NCBI GenBank assembly: GCA_013306675.1
Contig: JABLUY010000144.1
Location: forward strand, 33,917-97,916
Length of the DNA: 64,000 bases
Source: Thraustochytrium sp. TN22
Lineage: Eukaryota > Sar > Bigyra > Thraustochytrida > Thraustochytriidae
Direction of reading: 5' to 3'
The notes under the pieces were generated by a model. The model did not search any database. It saw only the letters and a program-made list of their open reading frames with translations, and had not been told where the DNA came from. A program made the position numbers and the translations under genes. Positions 50,501 to 59,495 of this stretch are shown here, one piece after another; position 1 is the stretch's first letter; each line of letters opens with the position of its first letter.

Positions 50501-51402
50501 CGCCCATGCGCACCTCGAGCTCCTCGGCGTCCCAGCTGCGGCCCGTCAGCGTCTCCACCTATGGCGACAGCTCCGCCGCGTCCATGCATATCGGCGTGGC
50601 GGAGGAGTCCCCCGACAGCGCCTCCGGGTCGGCGCGCCTCGCCATCCGCGTGCGGCCCACGATGAGCCCGGACGCCGCAGGCAGCGACGGCGCCGAGTAC
50701 TTTGGCGGCAGCGACAGGCCCGTGAGCGGGCGCCGCCCGCGCCCGCTCTCCATCGCCACAGCCAACACGGTGACCACGGCCACCAGCTTCCCCGGGTCAG
50801 CGCGCACCATGAGCGGCGCAACCTTCAACGGCGACGACGAGGACGAGGACGAGGAGGATCTTGACGTGGAGGAAGATCCTGAGGATACGCGCTCGCGCAA
50901 GACGGCCATGCTGTCGCACGAGGACGAGATCAGCCCGTCCGAGCGCCGGCTGCTTCGCCCGTGCTTCTCGACCCACAACCTGGGCGAGACCTTTGCGCTG
51001 GAAAAGGTGCAGTCGCTGCTGTCCACGTACCCGAGTATGGGCTCTATGGTATCCACGAATTTCGTGGGTGCCCGAAATAGTGGCGCCCTCTCCCAGTCGG
51101 GCCGCGGCCAGCTGCTCAAGTCGACGAGCGGCGGCATCAGCAGCGTCATGAGCGACTCGGCCCGTGGACTGGACGGTGCCAGCCCGAACAGCAGCACCCG
51201 GGATCTCGTCGGCGGACTCCGCGTACGGAGCAACAGCGTGCATAGCGGGCCGACCCCTCTGCAGCGGCCCTCGAGCAGCCGAGTTGAGGCGCTCGCACAG
51301 CATGCACAGAGCTGCCGCATCGAGCGGCCCTTGGAGCAGGCCCTGCGTCAGGCACAGTCGCAGTCAATGCGCGCGCCCTTCAAGTGCATCGCTGAGTTCT
51401 GA
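47515..51402 (+). CDS. Six-TM membrane protein kinase (TKL-type)
   Basis: A 1295-residue single-exon protein. A cytosolic N-terminus is followed by about six membrane helices between ~123 and ~330 (WASGVLALCFFLDCLTLVL, ALNIALCSLTCFQLSLFL, SLFLITIMTTLLYGAYVY), an arrangement like the membrane block of receptor cyclases and histidine kinases. A short coiled coil (~335-390) leads into a TKL-like kinase domain: VIPFDSLAIDKRIGEGSCGE (~385-404), the catalytic Lys in NNAVVAIKRIPKHKI (~534), HRDLKSSNLMVDS (~691), metal site ADLGTAR (DLG instead of DFG), and SPLWIAPEVI. A ~125-residue Ser/Gly-rich insert separates the Gly loop from the VAIK strand, and another insert follows the hinge (SLKDLLDASS). 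The catalytic residues are present, so activity is likely. The C-terminal ~430 residues are disordered and Ser-rich. Confidence 0.88.
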   Translation: MTLIRTSSKHVMPQHREGEAFSPPGSRKTDTFLGRSDGSDFGGGAYASSSAGSQMGEDPIAALYAPTRNASRAAESEDDLERGFGPSALREVENVRIHRFTNRFVGATRLEKTYRRIRLRENAPLLRWASGVLALCFFLDCLTLVLRHTTSHAALNIALCSLTCFQLSLFLCRNRLYSHLLIHHYQYTTTLLGVSAFAYVVLSDSVIVCVLYGQSEPICANGASGSDPPWRIEDTTRVAYGMSLLYGILPFGFRVNFLICAIMYMCALVAHVLLRALAFLAFNQATEADEGEVYDALLLDSLFLITIMTTLLYGAYVYERNDRIVFLRMRKSQLESDQLQNELQMVREELGWAEDEANTNELKLEIERAKSDLDRMYPGAQLELENWVIPFDSLAIDKRIGEGSCGEVFRGRVRSSHPASSSGGSGGGASGPRDSDLYDRGPSAAPRSGKSSLVRTPSFMMMRSFRSTAPTPRAAAATVPAMRSPTSVYDPQEDDSLWDDERALEPASRVLPGGKHKKHRREYSTMPNNAVVAIKRIPKHKITRKTVLSLLQETLVMSKCRHPNVLRLIGLVYDPFVCVIFEYMALGSLKDLLDASSPYLASLMAAQRFASPGPSSVEQSGKFTSAVQSMREAHEDVFQDAERKLQRECMIQELKDFHMPNKCVWTHAKTRMCVNVAAGVSYLHSKNIIHRDLKSSNLMVDSTHAVKVADLGTARQLSQAYGLQQEPDAAGARDSLGNRRPRPMSRVGSPLWIAPEVISSEGEYNHKCDVWSFGVILCEVMTHRDPYTDSEGRSNFNLLQVVEGVLSPLDFIEDALDHTPLAIVRLAQDCCAFEPDKRCSMKEALFRLLQIVVEQETSKVEADAIAAAGPYMRYTQPSRMNLFGRRGSASLSEAPDLDRPRTPDLAPAAVCLVPPAPRPHPPNRSADYSVQTLDSTDDVARAIDEADLDEIMGGDDGHGRFAGLGEGAEGEEDDFPDEARIEDFDVGGRRTSTSSPPMRTSSSSASQLRPVSVSTYGDSSAASMHIGVAEESPDSASGSARLAIRVRPTMSPDAAGSDGAEYFGGSDRPVSGRRPRPLSIATANTVTTATSFPGSARTMSGATFNGDDEDEDEEDLDVEEDPEDTRSRKTAMLSHEDEISPSERRLLRPCFSTHNLGETFALEKVQSLLSTYPSMGSMVSTNFVGARNSGALSQSGRGQLLKSTSGGISSVMSDSARGLDGASPNSSTRDLVGGLRVRSNSVHSGPTPLQRPSSSRVEALAQHAQSCRIERPLEQALRQAQSQSMRAPFKCIAEF

Positions 51403-51604
51403 TCTCGACTGCAGAATACCAGCTACGAGAAAGCAAACACCACCTCCTCCCCCCTCCCCCTCCATCTCCTTGCCCTGTGTCAACGAAAGAAAAATGTGTA
51501 GTAGTAAGTACCATGGTAGTAAGTCTTAAGTTTGAAGGCGAAAGTCAAGAGCAGAGGAAGAATCCGAATGCGGGGTTTCTCATCGCTTCGTTCCGATTGA
51601 AGTC

Positions 51605-53575
51605 TTATCGCATGGTAAGGCGCACGCTTGACACGAGCTGGTCACTAAGATCGTCAAAGACCTGGCTAAGCTGCTCCTCGCTGCGGAGGATTGCCTGGTC
51701 CTCTTGCTGGTCCCATACGGCGGTCATACGGTCAAGCTTGGCGCGGTAGTCCTCACGAATCTTGTTCTCGAGCTGTTTGAGTGCAACGCGACGCGCCTGC
51801 TCGGCGATGCCCTTGTCGCGCTGCTCCTCGGACACGCGCTCGCGTAGCATGTCCTCGCGGTCGCGGTAGTGGCGCTCGATGGACTCGTACCTGTCGAGGC
51901 GCTCCTGGTCGATCTTGGCCTGCTGACCAGCCTCGTGCTCCTCAACGGCGAGCATGTACTCCTTCTCCAACTTGAGCGTTTTGGCAAAGAGGTGGCGCAC
52001 GAGCACCTCTTCCTTGTTGTGGCGGCGCAGCGCGCGGCTGCGCTGGTGGTTCTCCAGGTCCTCGCCTACCCGCTGGGACCGCGCACGCTCGACGCGTTCG
52101 TCGAGGCGCTGTGCCTGCGTGGAGAGTACGGCCTTGCGCTTTGCGTTTAGAGTTGCCTTGCGCACCTCGGCCTCGTGCGTCCGCACTAGAATCTCGTACG
52201 CTTTCCGGTACCTGGCGAGGTCCTCCTCGAGGCGGCGCGTGGCAGCGCTGCGCTGGCGCGTCGGCGGCTGCGTCTGACGCGCCTTGGCGGCCACCGCCTT
52301 TTGCTTAGCCCAGACGGATCTATACACGGAGGGGTAGCGCTCTGCGAGCACCTTGAGGCCCTCCACGTCCGCCTCGCCGCGCAGATGCGCAAAGGTGCTC
52401 GGCTCCTTCACGGCGCGCTGCATCTTGTCGGCCGTGCTCTGGAGCGCGCGAACGCCGTGCGTCTCGGGCAGATGGCCTTCGCGCCGCTTGCGGGCGCGGA
52501 TCTTGGTCTGCGTCTTGCGGGACTGCTCCTCGACGGGGGCGCGCACCGCGACGCCAACGGCTGGCCGTGCATTGTGCGCCTTGCGCCCGCGCGCCCGACG
52601 GGGCGGCTTGTTACCCATGCTGGCGCCCACGCTCGCGCCCGCCTTGGTCGTCCTGGTTGCTGCTGAGGTCTTCTTCCTGGCGACGCCCGTGCGCTTGGGC
52701 CGGGGCGCCTTGGCGGGCCGCGGCGGCGAGAGGGCCGCACGCGCGGCCGAGACTAGGTCCTCGCTCAGGTCCGACTCGTTCATACTGGCAAATGAAGTAG
52801 CACCCGGGAAGGGCGTGGCGCGTCCACCGGCCGCCACGCGCGACGGCGAGTCGAAAACGCCGCTCATGGGCCCGGCGCTGGCCATCTCGTCTGCCGCAGG
52901 GCCGCCTGCGGAGGAGTGCTGGGAGTGTTGCGGTGCCGGCGTTGGCTGTGCGTCGGCCGCGCCGGCGTCGGCGGAGTCCGTCGCTGCGCCAGCCGCTAGC
53001 GAGGGCGCCTCGTACAGCTGCGTCCACAGGCTCTCGAAGATGCTGAGCATGTGGTGAATCTGCATCGGGTCGCCGCGGTAGATGTCCTCACCGCTCAGAA
53101 AGGTGATGTCGATGGGCAGCGACTCGGAGAGCGCCGTCATAACCAGCTCCGCGTTCGTGATGTAGTCCGTAACGACGCGCGGCTTGCGAATCACATTCTT
53201 GAGCCGCACGTTGAAGAGCGTCTCGAAGATCGCCACGAACATGGACGACGCGCTCTTCTGCAGCTCCTCGAACGCCTTGATGGGCCGCGTCGTGATGTTG
53301 AGCTTCACAAAGAGGTCATTCGTGCGCTGCACGATGCTGTTGTGGAAGGCCGTCTCCTCGGCGCCGCCGCGCCGGGCCGCCGCCCTGCGCGCGCCCGGGC
53401 TGCTGCCAGCGCCTTCTCCCGGGCCCCTCGACGGCGCGCGAGCCTGCAGCGCCGCCGCGGGCCTGGCGCCCGTGCCCGCGCCCGCCGCGCCGCCGCGCGC
53501 CGCCGCGCCCGTCCCTCCCCCCTGCGCGCCCGCGCCGAGCAGCAGGGCCTCGTCCTCGTCGTTCGCGCCCATCAT
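51605..53575 (-). CDS. CEP95: CEP95-like centrosomal protein
   Basis: A 656-residue protein. After an Ala/Gly-rich start, residues ~74-195 match the N-terminal CH-like domain of animal CEP95. Here it reads FHNSIVQRTNDLFVKLNI, ...LPIDITFLSGEDIYRGDP, MQIHHMLSIFESLWTQLYE; the animal protein has a closely similar [22 protein letters not shown] stretch. The middle (~200-420) is basic and disordered. Residues ~445-650 form continuous Arg/Glu-rich coiled coil. CEP95 localises to centrosomes and spindle poles in animals, so a basal body or centrosome role is inferred. It ends 202 bases from the kinase gene on the other strand and faces the LSM11-like gene across a divergent gap. Confidence 0.78.
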   Translation of the reverse strand: MMGANDEDEALLLGAGAQGGGTGAAARGGAAGAGTGARPAAALQARAPSRGPGEGAGSSPGARRAAARRGGAEETAFHNSIVQRTNDLFVKLNITTRPIKAFEELQKSASSMFVAIFETLFNVRLKNVIRKPRVVTDYITNAELVMTALSESLPIDITFLSGEDIYRGDPMQIHHMLSIFESLWTQLYEAPSLAAGAATDSADAGAADAQPTPAPQHSQHSSAGGPAADEMASAGPMSGVFDSPSRVAAGGRATPFPGATSFASMNESDLSEDLVSAARAALSPPRPAKAPRPKRTGVARKKTSAATRTTKAGASVGASMGNKPPRRARGRKAHNARPAVGVAVRAPVEEQSRKTQTKIRARKRREGHLPETHGVRALQSTADKMQRAVKEPSTFAHLRGEADVEGLKVLAERYPSVYRSVWAKQKAVAAKARQTQPPTRQRSAATRRLEEDLARYRKAYEILVRTHEAEVRKATLNAKRKAVLSTQAQRLDERVERARSQRVGEDLENHQRSRALRRHNKEEVLVRHLFAKTLKLEKEYMLAVEEHEAGQQAKIDQERLDRYESIERHYRDREDMLRERVSEEQRDKGIAEQARRVALKQLENKIREDYRAKLDRMTAVWDQQEDQAILRSEEQLSQVFDDLSDQLVSSVRLTMR

Positions 53576-54777
53576 CGCCCCGCCCAGCGTGGCCAGCCCC
53601 GCACGCCGCGCGCGTCGCGCCGCGCCGCGCCGCTGCCGCTGCCGCCGCGCGCTGCCCGGTCTGCGCGCTCGCCGCGCCGCGCCGCGCCGCGCCGCGCCGC
53701 GCCACGCGCGCCGCCGCCGCGCGCGCGTCCCAGGCGCCCGCGCGCGCGGCGCTGGGCGGTTGCACGTCTCCGCCGATTTTTCCCTCCTTGCGCCGGCTGG
53801 GCGTCTGCAACCGTCCGCAACCGTTGCGGACGCCGTCGCGGACCGTGACCGTGACGGTGACGCCCACCTTGGAGCTGCTCAGCTGCTGCTGGCGCTGCTG
53901 GCGCTGCTGCTCTTGCTCTTGCTCTGGCTGCTAAAAGGAGGGAGGGCTCCTGCTGTTGGTGCTGATGATCATGATGGTGATGGTGATGGTGATGGTGACG
54001 GTGACGGTGACGGTGATGGTGATGGTGATGGTGATGGAGACCCCGCCGTGCGTGCTTGTAGCATAGACGGACGCCCTTTCCCTGGTGGAGCACCGAGCTG
54101 ACCCCGCTGGCCTGTGAGTGAGGGTGGTGCTCGTGGTGCTCGTGTTGATAGTGGTGCTACTGGTGCTGCTGGTGCTCCAGCTAGCTAACGTTCGAGCTAG
54201 CTGACTGGCCAGAGAGCCCTGGCTTTAATTTTAACAGTCGCTCTTCCTGCAGGTTGAACTACCTGTGCGATGATACTTGGCACAACAACTACGTCTGCAG
54301 GGTCGTCATGACCACCCTTTGGAAGTCTTTCTCCGAGCAGAACCTGCTTGCGTGCTGGTCAACCTGGTGCTAATTTCTGGCGCTGGTGCTGATGCTGGTG
54401 ATCTGACCGATCTGACCGATTCGAGTTCGTCGCGCGTGTGAGGGAGTGCGGCGCCGACGCCGCACGCGCCAGTGGCTGGCTACGTGTGAGCGTTCAACGT
54501 TGCCAAGTGATGGTACCCGCCGACCTGTTTCAGATGCTGTCGCGGACGCTGTCGCGGACGCTGTCACGGACGGCGTCTCGGACGGCCCAGACTCTCGTCT
54601 GATAGTTAGTGAGAGCGCGTCTGAGCAGAGCAGATCCTGCTTGGGCTGGTGGTGGTGGCGTACCTGGCGGCGTAGCTGCTGTTGCTGCCTGTCACGAGGG
54701 GTTGGCGGTACTGCCGCCAGTTCCCTAGCTGCTCGCTGGGCGACTCGCTCGCGCTGCCAAGGGCATGGGCAGTGGGC
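53576..54777. promoter_or_regulatory. Divergent gap, CEP95 / LSM11-like genes, repeat-rich
   Basis: 1.2 kb with several short tandem repeats: GCCGCGCC-type run (53670-53702), (GGTGAT/GGTGAC)n at about 53968-54037, GGTGCT-type words (54125-54178), AGCTAGC elements (54178-54201) and a 12-mer GCTGTCGCGGAC repeat (54535-54572). The overlapping ORFs are repeat-derived. No gene was recognised. Confidence 0.5.
53968..54037. repeat. (GATGGT/GACGGT)n hexamer repeat
   Basis: About twelve units of GGTGAT with a central block of GGTGAC variants, in the divergent gap between the CEP95-like and LSM11-like genes. Confidence 0.9.
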
Positions 54778-55962
54778 ATGGCGCAAGAGGGCGGCGATGA
54801 GGCCTTCGACGTGCGCTCGGAGCGCTTCGACGCGGCGCGGGCGCTGCGGGAGCCGCTCAGGGTGCGGCTGCCGCGCAAGGTGTTCCCGCTGGAGAACTTG
54901 GCACAAGCAAGGGCGCTGCTGCCGCCGCACCACACGGATCATGTCAAGCGCCGGATCGTGAACTCCGCGCTGCGCGCGCAGGAGGAGGACCAGGTGGCGC
55001 GACGGGAGGCGCAGGCACGCGAGCGCGCGGAGCGCAAGCAGAAGCGCCTCGAGGAGGAGCGCTTTGACAACCCGCTCGACCGCATGGTGCAGAGCTTTGG
55101 CGAGGGGCCGCACGCGATGCTGCGCCGCTGCGTGGAGCAGCGACTGCGCGTGCGCGTCATCACCGCCGCAGCCGACGGAGGCGTGCGGGGCTCCTGTGTG
55201 GGCCACCTGCGCGCCTTCGACCGATTCATGAACCTTCTTCTGTACGACGTGGAGGAGACTTATCGCGCCATGGCCATACTCACGGTGTCGGCCGACTCTC
55301 ACCAGCGCCGGCGCCACCGCACCGAGCAGGACCTCGCGCGCTTCCTGCGCCTGTACAATCCGTCCAAGGCGGCCAACGCCGCGACCGTGGCGGCCAAGTA
55401 TGAGGGCCGCGAGGCAGAGCTCTGGGTTTTCCTCTACCGCAAGTACGGCCTGGGCCCGCGCGTTGAGGCCGCGCTGCGCGACCCGCCCAACGCTTATGCC
55501 GAGGCCGCGTCGTCCGACGCAGGGGTCCTCCCCGCCGGCGCCCACGGCAAGCCGCTGCAGGGGAGCGTGGCGGTTCGCGCCGCCGAGCTTCTGCGCCGGC
55601 ACCGCGGCCGGGAGGCCACGCTCATGCGCAAGCTTGGCGTCGCGGACGCGCGTGAGGCAGAGCTGGCCGGGCGCGCGAGCCTTTTCAAGGAGGCCGCGGA
55701 CGCGTCCGTGGCGGCAACGGCAGACGCAGAGGACTTTGGCGGCGCGGAGTGGGTCCAGCGCGACAGCCTGAAGCACCCGGGCCGCGTGTTCTTCTACAAC
55801 ACCAAGACCAAGGTGTCCGTGTGGGAGCGGCCGGCCGGGGTTGTCTTTGAGACACTCGAGGTGCCGGTGACGCGGCGGCGGCGCCTCGAACGCACAATCC
55901 TGCGCGGCGACAACGTCATCATGTGTTCCCCCGTTTCGTCTCTCGACCACGCAGTTCGTTAA
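54778..55962 (+). CDS. LSM11: LSM11-like U7 snRNP Sm protein with an internal WW domain
   Basis: A 394-residue protein from the ATG at 54778. Sm motif 1 lies at ~96-168: NPLDRMVQSFGEGPHAMLRR, CVEQRLRVRV, GSCVGHLRAFDRFMNLLLYD, VEETYR. This matches animal LSM11 (GPxGxLHRCVxxRxxVxV...RGxCTGxLVAFDKFWNMxLxDVDETYR) better than SmD2. Sm motif 2 comes ~200 residues later (~370-386, LERTILRGDNVIMCSP), again as in LSM11, where a long loop splits the two motifs. Inside that loop, at ~322-352, is a WW domain (EWVQRDSLKHPGRVFFYNT followed by KVSVWERP) that I do not know from animal LSM11. LSM11 with LSM10 replaces SmD1/D2 in the U7 snRNP that cleaves histone pre-mRNA. The N-terminus (~1-95) is charged. 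The stop codon is only 17 bases from the stop of the MTHFS gene. Confidence 0.78.
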   Translation: MAQEGGDEAFDVRSERFDAARALREPLRVRLPRKVFPLENLAQARALLPPHHTDHVKRRIVNSALRAQEEDQVARREAQARERAERKQKRLEEERFDNPLDRMVQSFGEGPHAMLRRCVEQRLRVRVITAAADGGVRGSCVGHLRAFDRFMNLLLYDVEETYRAMAILTVSADSHQRRRHRTEQDLARFLRLYNPSKAANAATVAAKYEGREAELWVFLYRKYGLGPRVEAALRDPPNAYAEAASSDAGVLPAGAHGKPLQGSVAVRAAELLRRHRGREATLMRKLGVADAREAELAGRASLFKEAADASVAATADAEDFGGAEWVQRDSLKHPGRVFFYNTKTKVSVWERPAGVVFETLEVPVTRRRRLERTILRGDNVIMCSPVSSLDHAVR

Positions 55963-55979
55963 GTAGCTCCCATCTGTGT

Positions 55980-56722
55980 TCACTCGGTCTTGTCGCGGAC
56001 GTAGACGGCGGACGGCGTGGCGACGACGTCAAGCGCGACGTCGTGCGGCTCCACCGGGAGGGAGTCGACGATCTGCTCGTCGAGCGCAAGGCCGATCGTG
56101 AAGGCCGGGGGCAGCCCGGCCTCCTTGCGCGCGCGCTGCAGCTTCTTGAGGAAGGCGTCGTAGTAGCCCCTGCCGTGGCCCATGCGAAAGCCCTCCTTGG
56201 TGAAGGCCACACCGGGCGTGAGCACAACGTCGATGAGGTCGCCGGGCGCGCTGGCGCCATCGGCGCGCTCTTCGAGCTGCTCCACGGTGAACTCCGGGAT
56301 GCCCCACTGGAACTTCTCCAGGCCAGCCAGCTCCTCCAGGCTCGCCAGCTCCGGCATGCGCATGTCCTCGGGCCCGGGCCCGATGACCTTGGGCACGAAG
56401 ACGCGCTTGCGCTCCTCGAAGAGCCACGGCAGCAGCGCATCCGTCTGGGCCTCCTTTGGCATGGCCAGGTACACGCTCACGCGCGCCGCCTGCTGCGCCT
56501 GCGGCACCGTCTTGACGCTCTCCGCCAGCTGCGCCGTCCTCCTGCCGTCAGTCCCGCGCCGCCGCCACACGCGCCCCGCTGCGTGCGTGCGTCATGCCTC
56601 CAACTCACCTGCACGGACTTGCTCGCCAGCGTCTCCGCGCTCATGGCCTTGAGCACGGCGCCCACCTGCTTGCGCAGCGCGCGCTTCATGGTGCTGGCCT
56701 CCGCTTGCGCGTCTGCGGCCAT
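55980..56722 (-). CDS. MTHFS: 5-formyltetrahydrofolate cyclo-ligase, 2 exons
   Basis: Spliced model: exon 1 56722-56609 (38 codons), GTGAGT donor, GCGCAG acceptor, exon 2 56528-55980. Phase is 0 at the join, and the product is 220 residues (human enzyme ~203). Exon 1 gives the basic N-terminal helix (MKRALRKQVGAVLKAMSAET) typical of the family. Exon 2 has the VSVYLAMPKEAQTDALLP segment, the folate/substrate region and the ATP-binding signature FRMGHGRGYYDAFL. The enzyme converts 5-formyl-THF to 5,10-methenyl-THF using ATP, in cytosol or mitochondria. The gene is divergent from the signal-anchored kinase and converges with LSM11 at 17 bases. Confidence 0.93.
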
Positions 56723-57518
56723 GCTCCCGCGCCTGCGGCCGCCGGCCGCCCTTTTCCGCGCGCGCGCCGGTGAAGCCACGCGCGCCGGTGAAGTCGCGGC
56801 GACGAGCGACGGAGGAGGTCTGCGCTGCCACTGGCGCGCTGCCTGCCTGCCTGCCTGTCTGCCGGCGCTCAACTTCGCCAGGCGCCCGGGCACGAGGTAC
56901 CTCGCGGCCGTGGCCGGCCCGCGCTTGACGACTCGCAGGCGGCAAGACGATGGGCTCGCACTGCATGGCATCAGAAGAGCGCTCGGGCTCGCGCGACTGC
57001 GATGCGGAGGGACGAGGACCTCGCTCCGGGGCGGCAGGGACCTCGGCTCGCCCAGACTTGGAAGCTCCTATGGCTGCATGACTTGGCCAAGGAAGCGCGT
57101 GCGCCTGGCAGCCTGCGCTTGCACTGCAGTCTCCTTCATCGCACCCGCCGTGACCCGCGGTCTGGCTGCCGGCGCCATCGTCGCGCCATGTGGCAAATCT
57201 TGCTTCGGTTCTCCAAGTCAGGGGCGGCGCACTCTGACCGAGGAGTCAAGTTCGACCACGTCACTACGTCACCGTGACAACCAAGGCTCGGCTCTCACAG
57301 CCAGGACTTGATCTGGAGAAGTCTCCAAGTCGGCGGAGCCTCGCTCGCGCGCTCGACCGGCGGCCCGAGCTCTTGCCCGTGGGCGCTCGGCCTGCGATGA
57401 TGAGCGCAGACGACAACAACCACGGCGAGCGGAGACCGTTAGCCGAAGTCCCGGCCGCGGCCAGGCCACGATCTGGGCCGCGCAGCACACAGAGAGAGAA
57501 CTCCGCCGGCCAGCGAGG
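56723..57518. promoter_or_regulatory. Divergent gap, MTHFS / signal-anchored kinase
   Basis: 796 bases between divergent starts. A GCGCGCCGGTGAAG direct repeat (56760-56795) and CTGC-type runs (56843-56862) are visible. No gene was recognised. Confidence 0.45.
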
Positions 57519-57526
57519 ATGCGCGA

Positions 57527-57560
<34 letters not shown>

Positions 57561-59381
57561 GGCGCGGCGGCGGCGGCGGCGAGGTCGGCCCGGCCAAGGC
57601 TGGCGCTGGTGCTGGCGCTGGCGCTGGCGCTGGCGCTGGTGCTGCGGGCCTGCAGCGCCCAGAGCGTGCAAGGGGCGGCGCCACAAGCGCGCAGGCGCGT
57701 GGCTTTCGCGCTGCCGCAGCCCGCGGCGGGCGCGGGCGCGCTCGTCCACGTGCCGCACCGCGAGCTGGTGGCCTCGGCCCTGGCGCGCCTCGCGAAGCCA
57801 GTCGCAAAGGCTGCAAGGGATGATGCGCAGGAGGGGCGCGAGGAGGAGGAGGAGACGCCGCAGGGCCCGCGCAGCGCGCTGCCGGCCAGCGCCAGCGGCG
57901 GCCAGCTCGCGCGCTACGAGTACGTGCCTGGGCAGATGGTGCGTGGGTATGCGCTGGTTCGGCGGCTGTCAAATTTCATGCAAACACCGCGCGGCGCCGG
58001 CCCGCAGCCGCCACAGAGAGCCAAGGCGCCGGCAAGCGCGCGCCTGCTCGCCGGCACGGAGCTCGTCGCGCTGCGGCGCCGGCGGCGCGAGCTGGACGCC
58101 TCCCTAGGCTGGTGCGAGTGGGCACGTACGCCCATGCTGCGCGAGCCGGCCGCCGTGGCGACGCCAGCACGCACCGGGGCGACGGTCTCCGCCGGCCTGG
58201 GGGACTTCGAGCTGCACGAGAAGTTCGCCGCCGGCGCGCAGGGCGAGGTCTGGGAGGCCTACCGCGAGGTGGGCGGCCGGCGCGAGCGCTTCGTGCTCAA
58301 GCGTGTCTTCGCAGAGCGCGGCGAGTCTTGCGTGCTGGCCGGTCTTCGCGAGGCGCACTTCGGCGAGCGACTGCGGGACCGGCCCGAGGTGGCGCGCTTC
58401 GTCGAGGCCTTCAACCACACGCTGCCCGGCGCAGGTGCGTCCACAGGGCTCTGGCTCGTCTTCCACCACGAGGGCGAATCGCTGGACGCGCTGCTGTACT
58501 CGCGCGTGGAGGCGTCCAATGTGATTTTGCTCGAACCGTCCGAGCTCTGGCACCGCACGCGCCGCGACGCCTTTGGCGCCATGGTGCGCCGCGAGATCTT
58601 GCGCCAGATCTGCGAGGGCCTCGCCGTGCTGGCTGACGCCCACGTCGCGCACCGCGACATCAAGCCATCCAACCTCATGGTGAGCGACGCGCCGCCGGCC
58701 GGGGAGGCCTGGCCCTTTCGCGTCAAGCTGGCCGACTTCGGATCGGCCCTCGACACCGTCGACGCGCACCTTAACCAGCACCTGTACGGGCCTGCCGGGC
58801 CCACGGCCGACGAGGAGACACGCTGGTACCGGCCTCCAGAGGCCTTTCTGGCCGCCAAGACCTCGCGCCGCTTCCCGTACATGGCGGACGACCTCAGCGG
58901 CGTCGAGGACACCGCGCACCCGCTGCCGCTGCATGCCTTCGACATGTGGTCGATCGGCGTCGTGGCGCTCGAGCTCCTGCTCGGCACCGCGCACGTCTTC
59001 GGCGTCTCGGATCGCGACCGCGCTCGCTTGCGCGCCGAGATCCTGCGCTCCGTGCACCCGCGTGGCGGCCTGGATGATGATGCGCTCGAGGAACTGCTGG
59101 ACACGCGCTGCGCCTTCGAGGCGCTCCGCGAGTTCGGCATCGCACCCCCGGGCGACAGCGCTCGCAACCGGACGCGCTTTCGTGAGATGGTGCGCGAGCG
59201 CGACCCGCTCAAGCGCGGCTTCTACTTTGCGAGCGCAGCCGAGTTCGATAGTCGCGAGGAGATGGAGGTCTACGGCGACGACGAGCTCGACTTTGTCTGG
59301 TGGCTGCTGCAGTGGTCGCCCTACGCCAGACCCACTGCGCGCCAGGCGCTCGACCATCCCTTCTTCGAGCACTTTCGCTGA
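57519..59381 (+). CDS. Protein kinase with N-terminal signal peptide or anchor
   Basis: A 620-residue protein. A poly-Arg start is followed by a hydrophobic Leu/Ala stretch (~28-48), so it is either secreted into the ER lumen or anchored as a type II protein. The kinase domain spans ~230-618: DFELHEKFAAGAQGEVWEAY (Gly loop), FVLKRVF (catalytic Lys), HVAHRDIKPSNLMVSD (catalytic loop), KLADFGSALD (DFG), WYRPPEAFL (APE variant PPE) and DMWSIGVVALELLLG. All catalytic residues are intact. It looks like a Ser/Thr kinase; the closest family is unclear. The C-lobe has an insert with SVHPRGGLDDD...DTRCAFEALREFG. It ends 114 bases from the methyltransferase gene on the other strand. Confidence 0.85.
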
Positions 59382-59495
59382 TCTTTTCCGTCTTGCACGG
59401 CATGTACTTTATTTGTCCCTCTCTTATTTGCAACACAGCGCGCCAAACATCACTTTTTTTCTTCTTCTCGACCTCTCGTGCCGCCACCATCTTGC

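Noticed and set aside
54370-55983. 537-codon minus-strand frame opposite the LSM11-like gene
   Set aside because: Antisense shadow; the plus strand shows Sm motifs and a WW domain.
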